NCBI RefSeq assembly: GCF_033958435.1
Contig: NC_134137.1
Location: forward strand, 121,308,001-121,372,000
From: Carettochelys insculpta
Lineage: Eukaryota > Chordata > Testudines > Carettochelyidae
Direction: 5' to 3'
DNA: 64,000 nucleotides
The notes below the pieces were generated by a model, which was given only the letters and a program-made list of their open reading frames with translations, had not been told where the DNA came from and ran no database searches. The position numbers and the translations under genes are program-made. The first letter of the stretch is position 1; every line of letters starts with the position of its first letter. Shown in pieces: positions 55,000 through 64,000 of this stretch.

Positions 55000-55313
55000 T
55001 ACAGAGAGGGAGCTGTGCTGGTCTATATACAATCAAAACAAAAAAGCAGTCCAGTAGCACGTTAAAGACTAACAAAATAGTTTCGTGGGACAGACCCACT
55101 TCCTCAGACCCTAGCCATACCAGAACAGACTCAATATTTAAGACACAGAGAACCTGATTACTATTTTTGGTTCTCTGTGCCTTAAATATTGAGTCTGTTC
55201 TGGCATGGTTACGATCTCAAGCAGTGGGTCTGGCCCATGAAAGCTCATCACCTAATAAATTATTTTGTTAGTCTTTAAAGTGCTGCTGGCCTGCTTTCTT
55301 GTTTTGATTTTAG
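55000..55313. mobile_element. Foldback hammerhead-type element nested in CR1
   Basis: The minus arm holds a clean core: CTGAGGA (55107-55101), A, stem II GTGGG/CCCAC, GAAA (55084-55081), but stem III is deleted. The plus arm (55213-55313) is degenerate at CTGANGA but keeps AAAGCTCATCACC. gatttta occurs at both edges (54989-54995, 55306-55312), a likely target duplication. Confidence 0.65.
55115..55208. repeat. Long hairpin inside the foldback element
   Basis: Two 40-base arms (55115-55154 and 55169-55208) pair with about two mismatches around a 14-base loop. Confidence 0.8.
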
Positions 55314-57186
55314 CAATGTTTATCATCTCCCCGCCCCCTTACTCATCTCTTTTCAAACTGAAAACTCCAACTCTGATTATTCTCTCCTCATATGGAAGAT
55401 GTTCCATACTCTTAATCCTTTTCCTTGCTCTTTTCTAAACCTTTTCCAATTCCAACATACCTTTTTTGAAATGTGGCAACCACATCTGCACACAGTATTC
55501 AAGATATGGGTATACCATGGATTCTTAAAGAGGCAATATATTTTCCGCCTTCTTAACCATGTCTTAAAGATTCCCAGCACTCAGTTAGATGTTCTGCCTG
55601 CTGCTGCATAGTGAGTTGATGTTTTCAGCTGTCACATGCAGTTTGACTGCAGAAGTCCCAAGAAGTGTAATATACAGATATATAGAGAGACTTGGCCTGA
55701 ATGTGAACAACTGAGCAAAAGCAAGGAATTTTTTAAGTTTTAGTGTTATTAAATAACCATTCCCAAGGAATGACAATTTTCATATTCTGAACCAACACCT
55801 TATTACGTGGTACATTTTTTAAAAATTGAAACCAAACCTTACAATATTTTATTCCTAGGCAAAATCTTCCTAAGGTTCAGAATACTCTGGCAAAACAAAA
55901 GTTCAAGATCAGCAGAAGCAGACACTTTTCCAACAAGGAGACACACTGGATATTGGCAGGCCAGTTTTATTTCTGATCTGCGCTACGACCCCGTTACAAA
56001 TGCACCTTCTGCATAGACAAGACTTAATTCTCTACATGTCTGGCTTAGCGTGCTGAGTGACTCTCCCAGCCCAGAAGAAGTAGAAGTAGAAGCATATGTT
56101 CAGTTTTAGTGTCCTTAAAATAATTCCTATCAGCTACAGCAAGTTCTACTTTTTAAATTAACATAGCCTGGATGTTATTAAGAGTGACCAAAACACATTC
56201 CTGTTTGAACCGAACAATCATTAAGGGAAGAAAAAGCACACTCTCACTCAAAACTAGGACCAACGTCAAACTTATGCCTGCTCTGCTTTCTCTTGAGGAT
56301 GATCAAGAAAATGAAAGGCCATCTCCAAGGTTTATTTCAGAGAGCAGGTTTTCCTGTGTTCACAAATGAATCATTTCCAGTCCAGTTCTCCTGAAATAGA
56401 GGATGAACTATCAGAAGTCTAAGATGAAAGCACAACTGTGGGCACACAGAATATTCTCCCTCTTTTAGTATGAGTACTTCTGAAAACCATGAAAGCAGAG
56501 CACTGAGAGGTACTTGAACAGTCAAGATGAATCTGAGTTCAAGTGTAAGTGTTCTGTTTCTTTTGTGTGTGCAAAGGGAATGAGAAAAGCAAAAAACAAT
56601 CTTGAAAGAAACAATATGCAGAAAAACAGGAAACAGATGCTGACAGAAGCTGCTCCAATGCCTCCCAGGTAATTTTAAAGCAGTTAACATCTAAGGACAG
56701 AGAAAGTATGCAACAGACTTGAGTTGCTGACTTGACAGAATGGAAAGAAAGCTTGAAGAGAGGCTCACTGTTGCTCCCATGTTTCACTGCACACCAGTGA
56801 GAGATGCACTAAAATTTAGCAACACAAAAGGTTTTAATTCACAGCTTTAATGTGCGTTCACCAGCTATGAAAAAACATAACTGTGGAACTGTTCTGAATT
56901 ATGAGCTGCTTTCTTTGGTCACAGGGAAGCTGTTAATAAACAATCCTACCTCTGCCCAGGTAGGACGGACTTCGCTGTAACTGACAAGCAGCAAAGGTGT
57001 TAGAATGAATAGCTGCATCTTTGCTCTAACAATCACATTATGATTCCATTAGCTAGATAAAACATATCCATCTAAAAACCACAGAGAATTAGTTCATTGT
57101 CCCATCGCTTTCTGCAAAGGCATGGGTGGTGGCTGGGCATCAATTTAAAAATACCAATCAAAATTAAGTGCTTCAACTTTAAAAAC

Positions 57187-57225
57187 AATGAGAAGTCCTG
57201 TGGCACCTTATAGACTAACAGACAG
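57187..57225 (-). mobile_element. Hammerhead-type repeat end fragment
   Basis: Only the terminal AGAAGTCCTGTGGCACCTTA and TAGACTAACAGAC remain; the core is absent. Confidence 0.6.
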
Positions 57226-57334
57226 TTAAATGACTAAAGGATTATTTTATACATAGAAAACTGTCGATGATGCTTCTAAAACAGTACATGAAGCTCAGTT
57301 TTCTTGAGACTACATTTGGTGTGCCCTGGTTCAG

Positions 57335-57608
57335 GAGGGGTGCATCTACGTTAGAAACTAACTTTGAAGTTTGGCACTACATCGAAGTAGCCAGCAGACA
57401 GTCTACTCACATTTTCCCTTACTTAGAAGTTAACTTAAGGAAGACCTACGGAGACCAACTTTGAAGTCCTTACTCCATTCCTGGGAATGGAGTAGTGCCT
57501 TACTTCCAAGTTTAGCTTCAAAGTAGAGTGCGTGTAGACGCTCTACTTTGAAGTTGTACTTCGAAGTAAGCAACTTCGAAGTTATTTTTGTAGTGTAGAC
57601 ACAGCAGA
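57335..57608. mobile_element. Small TIR transposon (ACTTCGAAGT type)
   Basis: Rich in TTCGAAGT and TTTGAAGT words; it ends TAGTGTAGACACAGC, and the left end TGCATCTACGTTAG is a decayed partner. It resembles the interior of 11906-12587. Confidence 0.5.
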
Positions 57609-57675
57609 GAAGTAGATTCAACTGCTAACAGCACATAAGTGAAATACTGTGCCTTCAAAAACATAAATTAAAATA

Positions 57676-57982
57676 GAAGTTGAACCTCTCTCATCTGGTA
57701 CCCTCAAAGCTGACTGGTGCTGAATGAATTTGCCAGATGACAGGAAGTCAATATTTTCTAGCACTGCTTACCGGGCTCTTAGAAGACATTTAGAGGCAAA
57801 TGACAGCTAAATAACAGCAGCACAGAATACTGACAACCAGGACTGGTGGCTGCAAACAAACTTTATGGGACCACAGGAAACTTGGTTACACCCATGGTAA
57901 GTGATTGTCCGGCTAACTAAAATCATGATGGATTATGGATATTGCTAGACAAAAGAGTGCTGGACTAGAGAGGTTCAACCTG
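57676..57982 (+). mobile_element. Tigger-like MITE, CAGGTTGA family, copy 2
   Basis: The left end is slightly truncated (GTTGAACCTCTCTCATCTGG); the right end reads inverted as CAGGTTGAACCTCTCTAGTC with TA beside it. Collinear with 39192-39517. Confidence 0.7.
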
Positions 57983-58260
57983 TACATAACTCAAACCAAT
58001 TTGTTTGCATATATGTGGGTAAAGAGATAATGATCTTGATTAACTACTTTGCATTACTAAAGGGCATTGATCTCTTAGACGCAATGGTTTCATTAATGCA
58101 TGTAAATTGAACTAATTCATAAGCACTGTTGAAAACTGATGACAATAACCTACTACATTTTGTGACTTCTCAGAGTAATGGAGGCAAACTACATTACACT
58201 TGCCCATTCTCTTTTCAAAACTAATATGTGTGTCGAAGTCAACACAAAAAGGCTGAGGCT

Positions 58261-58541
58261 GCCATGCATATGCAGCACCTCATTAGCATAATGGCAGTCA
58301 CACGCATTTTGAAAGTGCCGCTTTGAAATGCACGCTGCTGGTGTAGACAGGGGCCTTTCGAAAGGACCCCCCAGATTTCAAAAGCCCCTTCTTCCCAACA
58401 CCAAATGGGAAGCAGGGGCTTTTGAAGTCCAGGGGTCCTTTTGAAAGGCCCCCATCTACACTGGCAGCATCCATTTCGAAAGCAGCACTTTTGAAACATG
58501 TGCGGCTACCGTTATGCTAATGAGGCGCAGCATATGCATTG
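58261..58541. mobile_element. Palindromic foldback transposon
   Basis: Arms of about 135-140 bases (58261-58400 and 58405-58541) are imperfect reverse complements around a tiny centre, for example AAAAGCCCCTTCTTCCCA with GGGAAGCAGGGGCTTTT. Non-coding. Confidence 0.65.
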
Positions 58542-59074
58542 CAGCGCCTCATTAGCATCTGCCAAAGTGGCTCATTAGCATCCCCCTTTCAAAAGGGGGA
58601 TGCTACAGCAGCCACAGCCAAAAAGGGATTTTATGCCTTTTACCTAAGAAAACTCAAGAAGTAACATTTCCAGTTTGAGGCTTTCTAGGTTTAAATCAGA
58701 AAGTAATAAAAAAAACCCAGAAACACACCTCCTTGTAATTCAACAATATACTACTACTCAGCAGGTAGTTAGTAAGAGACTTTCAGGATGACTCAACCCT
58801 ATGTTGCAGACAAAGATTCTTAGAAAGTTTATGAAAAAGTAGCAAGTCAGGAAAATACCATTGTAACTGACATTGAACAGTATACTCCCAGATACACACT
58901 CTGTAGAAAGCAGATCTATAAAAACATTTGAAAAGTCAAGCACAAATAAAATAAATGCTTTTAAGACCATAAGGGACTATTTTCATTACATGAGTCAAAA
59001 TCCTCACCTGATAATTTCTGCATCAAACTCCTAACATCTATTTGATCTAAAGCGTATCTTTTAGGGACGCATAC

Positions 59075-59400
59075 AAGTTTTTCTGTCAGATACCTCATTT
59101 ACAGCAGCAATTCATTGCATCATGACCCCTTCTAACAACAAACACTACAACATGACCCCAGGAAAGGGGACTGAAGCCAGTTCCCTGTGGCCCTAGCTTG
59201 AGGGGTAGGTAGGAAGCCAAAGCCCAAGGGCTGCAGCCCCAGGTGGGAGGACTTCTGCTGAAGCTGAAGCTGTTGGGTTATGGCCTGGGACAGTGGGGCT
59301 CAGGCTTTGGCCCTGGACCCCAGCAAGCCTTGGAGACTCCATTAAAATGGGTCATAAGCCACTTTGGGGTTCTAACTCACAGTTTCTGAACCACTGATTT
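59075..59400. mobile_element. hAT-like element
   Basis: Ends in CAGTTTCTGAACCACTG, the inverted end of a hAT-type repeat, with a GC-rich interior. The left end is unclear. Confidence 0.4.
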
Positions 59401-59434
59401 AGAGTAATGTTAGGTGTTCTTTCTAACTAGAGTA

Positions 59435-61380
59435 GATGAGAGGAACATAAGAACAGCCATAATGGGTCAGATCCATGGTCCAGCTAGACTGCTATCTGGT
59501 CTTCTAACAGTGGCCAGTGTCAGATGCTTCAGAGGGAAAGAACAGGAAAGCAAAATGATTGAGTGATTCACACCCTGTCGTCCAGACCCAGCATCTGGCA
59601 GTCAGAGGCCTAGGAACACCCAGAGCATGGAGTTGCTCTCTGACCACCACAGCTAGCAGCTATGGAGTGACCTATCTTCCACAGAATTACCTCACTCTTT
59701 TTTTAACCCACTTATATTTTTGGTCTTTACAGTAATCCTCTGGCAGTGAGCTGCACATATTGACTATGCAGGTGTGAAGTATTTCCTTATGCTAGTTTTG
59801 AATCTGCTGCCCATAATTTCATGGAGTGACCCAGGTCCCAGCTACATGAAGTGACAACAACACGTCCTTCTCCACTTTCTGCACACCATTAATGATTTTA
59901 CAGACCCCTGTAGCCATCTCTTTTCTAAGCTGAGTAGTCCATTTTTTTAAATCTCTCCTTATATGGAAGTTGTTAAATATTCGTAATAATTTCTCTTGCT
60001 CTTCTCTGTGCTTTTCACCAATTTGAATACTTTTTTAAAATATAGAGTAAACCAGAAATGTTCAAGGTGTGAACATGCCATGGATTTATATAGTAGCATC
60101 ATCATAATTTTTGTTTTATTTATCCCCTTCCTAACCGTTCATAACATTCTCTGTGACTCCAAGATCTCTTTCTTTCTCCTCATTTTGTATGTGTAATTGG
60201 GATGCTGTTTTCCAGCACGCATTATTCTGCAATGTTGAATTTCCATCTGATATTTTGTTGTGTAGTTGTCAGTTTTGTGAGATGCCTTTGCAACTCTTCA
60301 CAGTCAGCTTTGATCTTACCTATGAACAGTTTAGTATCATCTGAAAACTTTGCCACTTCACTGTTTACCTCCTTTTCCAGATCATTTATGTATATGTTGA
60401 ACAGCACTGGGCACGCTACAGACACTTCCAGAACGCTGCCACTTACCCCTCTCCATTCTGAAAATGGATTATTAATATCTACCCTTTGTTGCTTAACTTT
60501 TAACATGTTACTAATCCATGAGAGCATCTTTCGTTTTATCCTATGATTGTTTAAGAGTCTTTAGAGTGTGGGACCTCCCCAAATGCTATCGGAAAGATCA
60601 ATTATAATATATCAATTGTATCACCCATGCCCACATTCTTGTTGACTCCTGAAAAGAATTCTACTAGATTGCTGGTAAGGCCATTTCCCTTTGAGGAAGC
60701 CGTATTGACTCTTCCCCCACAACAAATCATGTTCATCCAAGTGTTTGATAACTCTGTTCTTTTAAAATAGTTTCAGCCAATTTGCCTTGTACCGAAATCA
60801 GGTTTGCCAGCCTGTAATTGCCACCATGGCTTCTAGGAACCTTTTAAAAATCACATTTCTTTAGCTGCATGCCAGTTATCAGGTACAGAGGCTTATTTAA
60901 GCAACAGGTTACATACCATAATTAGTAGTTCTGCAAATTAATATTTGAGTTCCTTTGTAATTTGTGGGTGAATCCCATTTGGTTTTGGTGACTTTTGTTT
61001 TTAACTTATCCATTTGTTCCAAAACCACCCCTACTGTCACTTCAATCGGGACAGTTCCTCAAATCGGTCATCTAAAAATGATGGCTCAGGTGCAGGAACT
61101 TCCCTCACTTCCTCTGCAGTGAGAGCTGACGGAAAGAATTTATTTACCTTCTCCGCAACAGCCTACTCTCCCTTGAGCATTCTTTTAGCCTCTTTGAACA
61201 TCCAGTGGCACTGGCAGGCAGGCCTCCTGCCTCTGATGGCCCTTAAGTAAAACCCTTTCTATGTCTTTAGCTAGTTGCTCTTGAAATTCTTCTCTGGCAT
61301 GCCTAGTCACACTTTGACACTTCACTTCTGAAAGATTTTTGGGGAAAAGTTTGATTTTTAAGTTGGAGCACATCCCATGA
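59435..61380 (-). mobile_element. CR1 LINE, about 1.95 kb, inactive
   Basis: Read on the minus strand it encodes VNSEVAKFSDDTKLFIGKIK and ADCEELQRHLTKL around 60300-60380. The catalytic box is degraded to SDDT here (usually ADDT). NIYINDLE lies upstream. Further reverse-transcriptase scraps extend to 61380. Many stops and frameshifts. The 5' half is missing. Confidence 0.85.
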
Positions 61381-61860
61381 CAACTGCTCCTGTGAAAGTT
61401 CCATTAGAACACACAGCACAGCACAGGCCATTGAAGCTGTGAAAATAACCACATCACAACTTTTCCAGGATTAAATTGCCTACCTGCCTTCTGTTTCAGA
61501 GTGAGCATGTTAAAGAGCTATTTCATGCAGATCTTCTCTTTAAATGGGTTCACAAAACATTTCTACCTACCTACTCTCTAAAGATATTGGAAAGATCTCT
61601 CTGCTTGCCGTTTGCTATACAAGTCACAGAAACTGCAGACAAGGGTAGAGCAGCTCAGTATAGTGTCAGTTACGAGTAGCAAAAGAAAACTCCACACAGT
61701 TCTATTTGTAAAGCAGTGGGTTTTTTTCACTTACATACTGTAAAAGCACAGAAGTAATGAAGGATACTAAATGACTGAATTTTCAGTGACTAAACCCTAT
61801 TTTTTCTTGGTTTCTATTGGAAGTTTTGGATAGCATTTTTGGAAGTGACCATATGCTTGA

Positions 61861-62175
61861 TGAGGGGTGAGCAAACTTTTTACATCAGGCCCCACTTTTC
61901 CTACTTGCAATTAGCACCCCCCCACCCCCATCTGCCTAATGTAATCCAAACAAATAGAAATGTTGGGTATGTTCATATAAAAAAAAAACTTTTGGCATGT
62001 GTGAGAAAATATATATAATGTAAAAACTTTCTTACTCAGTATATAAATGTGAATGCACATATATAAAAACAATAACACAATTCCACATTTTTGAGACCTG
62101 GCAGCTGATCTTGCTATGCCCCCCTTACAAAATTTCACATGCCCCAGAGGGCCTCCCCCCACTTAGCTCACCCCT
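61861..62175. mobile_element. hAT-like element
   Basis: Ends GGGGTGAGCAAACTTTTTAC and, inverted, CAGGGGTGAGCTAAGTGG agree at the outer bases. The AT-rich interior has no coding potential. A TCTAGAC flank follows on the right. Confidence 0.55.
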
Positions 62176-62352
62176 GTTCTAGACCAGTGTGTGTGGTGTT
62201 ACACAAGTGTACAACAGGTAGGATGCAAGCAGCTTTGCGTGCAGTCTGTGAGTAAGGTCCAAGCAGGCCTGACTCCTGGCATGCAGGAAGGAGTTTGCTG
62301 CCCACAGCAAGGCGCTCAAGCTCACATTCTGCTCCTCAGTGCTTCTCAGAGA

Positions 62353-62548
62353 GGGGTACTGCTCAGTGATTTGAGCCTTAGCATGCTAAACCTAGGGTTG
62401 TGAGTTCAGTCCTGGAGGGGATCATTTAACGATGTGGGGCAAATATATTTTTTGGGGAGCGGGGAAAGGCTAGTGCTTGGTTCTGCCAAGAGGGCAGGGG
62501 ACTGACTTGATGACCTTCCAAGGTCCCTTCCAGCTCTATGAGATTTGC
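62353..62548 (+). mobile_element. tRNA-derived SINE
   Basis: The first 75 bases resemble a tRNA gene: box A-like CTGCTCAGTGATTTGAG, an anticodon-arm-like CTTAGCATGCTAAACCTAGG and box B-like GAGTTCAGTCCTG. A tail follows with GATGACCTTCCAAGGTCCCT and TTCCAGCTCTATGAG, as in turtle Pol III SINEs I recall. Confidence 0.75.
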
Positions 62549-63396
62549 ACCTCCATATACTATAATGTAGACTAAGTCTATAGTATCTGCCATTTCCCTT
62601 CACCTTTTATTCCATTTTTTAGCAGTAATACAAGAGGCCTGCAGGGGTCATACTCTGTAAGACATTAGCTTGAGCTAGGTAGGTATGGACATCTGGACAG
62701 TCCCAGAGAGACATAGATAAGACGGAGTGCATCCATGTTCCCACAGCTAGTTAACAGCATTTTTATATCTTATGTGGTGTCAGGATGTTATGGCCCCATC
62801 CCATCAACCATCCTGTTTATGGCAAAGTGAAGGCCAAGGTCACCATGGCTGTTAGGTGGTATCTTGCCCCATATGCCCATTTTGAGAGATTGTTAATAAA
62901 GCTGCAAAGTGAGATCTTATGCGTATTCAAAGGAGGGTGTTAGTGCCATTCCCAGTCAGGTACATGTACCCTCAAAAATCTTAGGGTATGGAAGTCTAGT
63001 TTTGGCTTGGAAAGGCTGGGCTAAATTGACATAGGGCAACCTTTAACATCCTACCACCAAAGGGCTTTTTTCTTCTTGTTTGCTCTCTCACTCTGGAAGT
63101 CTATTGTCTTTTTGGTTCACTCTTTTTGTTCATTTACTAGACTAGTGTTTTCTTTAGACTTTTTCCTCTGCTGTAACATGTTTCACGCTCACCACCTTCA
63201 GACTGAGGCTGGTCCTTCAACTCCTTGAGTCCATCAGGAGGGAATATGAGTATGGTGTTACCTAGCTATATTTGCACTTGGATTAGTTATATAAAACCAG
63301 TACACAAAATGAAGTAATCTGTATGTAACCACTCTAGATATTTGATTGTAAACTCCATTAGTAATTGTAATAAATTCTGTGCTATCACATTTTTAC

Positions 63397-63490
63397 AGAG
63401 TTCATACAATTCCTGCAGGGCCTGCGACCATCCTCCAAATAAGAGCTCTTCCAGTTCCTTATAGCTGTTGATCCAGTTTGGAGGGCGAAC
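63397..63490 (-). other. Exon-like open block of unknown identity
   Basis: Starts after a branch-point-like CTAAC and an AG acceptor, is open for VRPPNWINSYKELEELLFGG and 11 more residues, then meets GTAAAA. It is not RASA3 sequence as I know it and I do not recognise the protein. It may be chance, a repeat remnant or an exon of another transcript. Confidence 0.2.
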
Positions 63491-64000
63491 CTAGAGATTG
63501 TTAGGTCAGAACGGCAAACTTTTACCCAATCAACATATAGCACTCAACACGAGGCTGTGTCTCAAAGGCACAACAGAGATCGCTGCTATAGGTGGAGTAT
63601 TCCATACAGCCTTTCACACAACATACATAGCATTTTGAGAATGGTACTGCTGAAAAACAATGGCTCTCTCTTTACCTTTATTGGGGAGATGGAGGGTTAG
63701 AAGAAGGGGGGAACACATGCCTGAAATCCCCCTCCCTCCAAAAAAAAGTCAACATGTAAAATTTAAGAGCAAACTGACAACTGTTTTGTACAAACCATGT
63801 TAATGGGATTTGGATCCTACCCTATTAATTATACTTCTCTGCTTTTACATACTGAATTGTACATTAATACACTCAAATGCAATATTTTACCATTGCATAA
63901 TATTTTGATTTAGTCTGATTTGCATTGTTTTTGTCGAAGAGCTGCGAACTGCAAACGTAAAATAAAAGTGATTTCTTTTGCATAAAACTTTCCCGTTCCT

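Larger units (their letters stand above)
54590..55600 (-). mobile_element. CR1 LINE fragment interrupted by a later insertion
   Basis: 54590-54998 and 55314-55600 are consecutive pieces of the CR1 reverse-transcriptase region read on the minus strand, collinear with 32866-33775. They are split by the foldback element at 55000-55313. Confidence 0.8.
53027..64000 (-). other. RASA3: Start of a long RASA3 5' intron
   Basis: Eleven kilobases upstream of exon A without a RASA3 exon that I could find. Contains CR1 (54590-55600, 59435-61380), foldback elements (55000-55313, 58261-58541), a Tigger-like element (57676-57982), hAT-like elements, a SINE (62353-62548) and a CA run near 54259-54272. 53040-54580, 55620-57180 and 62560-63390 show nothing recognisable. 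Confidence 0.7.

Noticed and set aside
1..64000. CRISPR arrays, operons, bacterial mobile elements or a second protein-coding gene
   Set aside because: Spliced vertebrate gene structure and LINE/SINE content throughout; no regularly spaced direct repeats and no other multi-exon match recognised.

Overview
The window is vertebrate genomic DNA, most likely from a turtle. It holds one real gene, RASA3 (a GAP1-family Ras/Rap GTPase-activating protein), on the minus strand. Nineteen coding exons are present, from the second half of C2B to the stop codon. They were delimited by reading splice junctions base by base. Joined, they give 685 residues in one open frame with every intron phase consistent, corresponding to about residues 151 to 835 of a protein that is 834 residues in human. 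The turtle assignment is inference from interspersed repeats: CR1 LINEs, a tRNA-derived SINE, and short inverted-repeat transposons whose ends I associate with turtle genomes. The species is not determined.

Layout, low to high coordinate. 1-8034: intergenic DNA beyond the 3' end of RASA3, with CR1, an inverted RTE-like fragment, hAT-like and small inverted-repeat elements. 8035-10102: probable RASA3 3' UTR. 10103-53026: the 19 exons, with introns from about 0.5 to 5.9 kb, most of them carrying nested repeats. 53027-64000: the start of a long 5' intron with a 1.95 kb CR1, foldback elements, a SINE and one unexplained exon-like open block near 63.4 kb. Exons for the first 150 residues (C2A and the start of C2B) were not found and probably lie beyond the window.

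Domain order across the exons is C2B (exons A-D), RasGAP (exons E-M, with the arginine finger in G and the FLRFFAPAI signature in J), PH (N-P), Btk zinc motif (P) and a C-terminal tail (Q-S). Exon letters A to S run 5' to 3' and are mine.

The most interesting non-genic signal is a foldback repeat family present in at least seven places. Its core reads CTGANGA, then a five-base-pair hairpin, then GAAA, then a three-base-pair hairpin ending in UC. That is the layout of a minimal hammerhead ribozyme, with one extra A before stem II. Copies here have A, C, G and T at the single position the hammerhead leaves free. Head-to-head and head-to-tail junctions suggest a Penelope-like retroelement, a group known to carry hammerheads.
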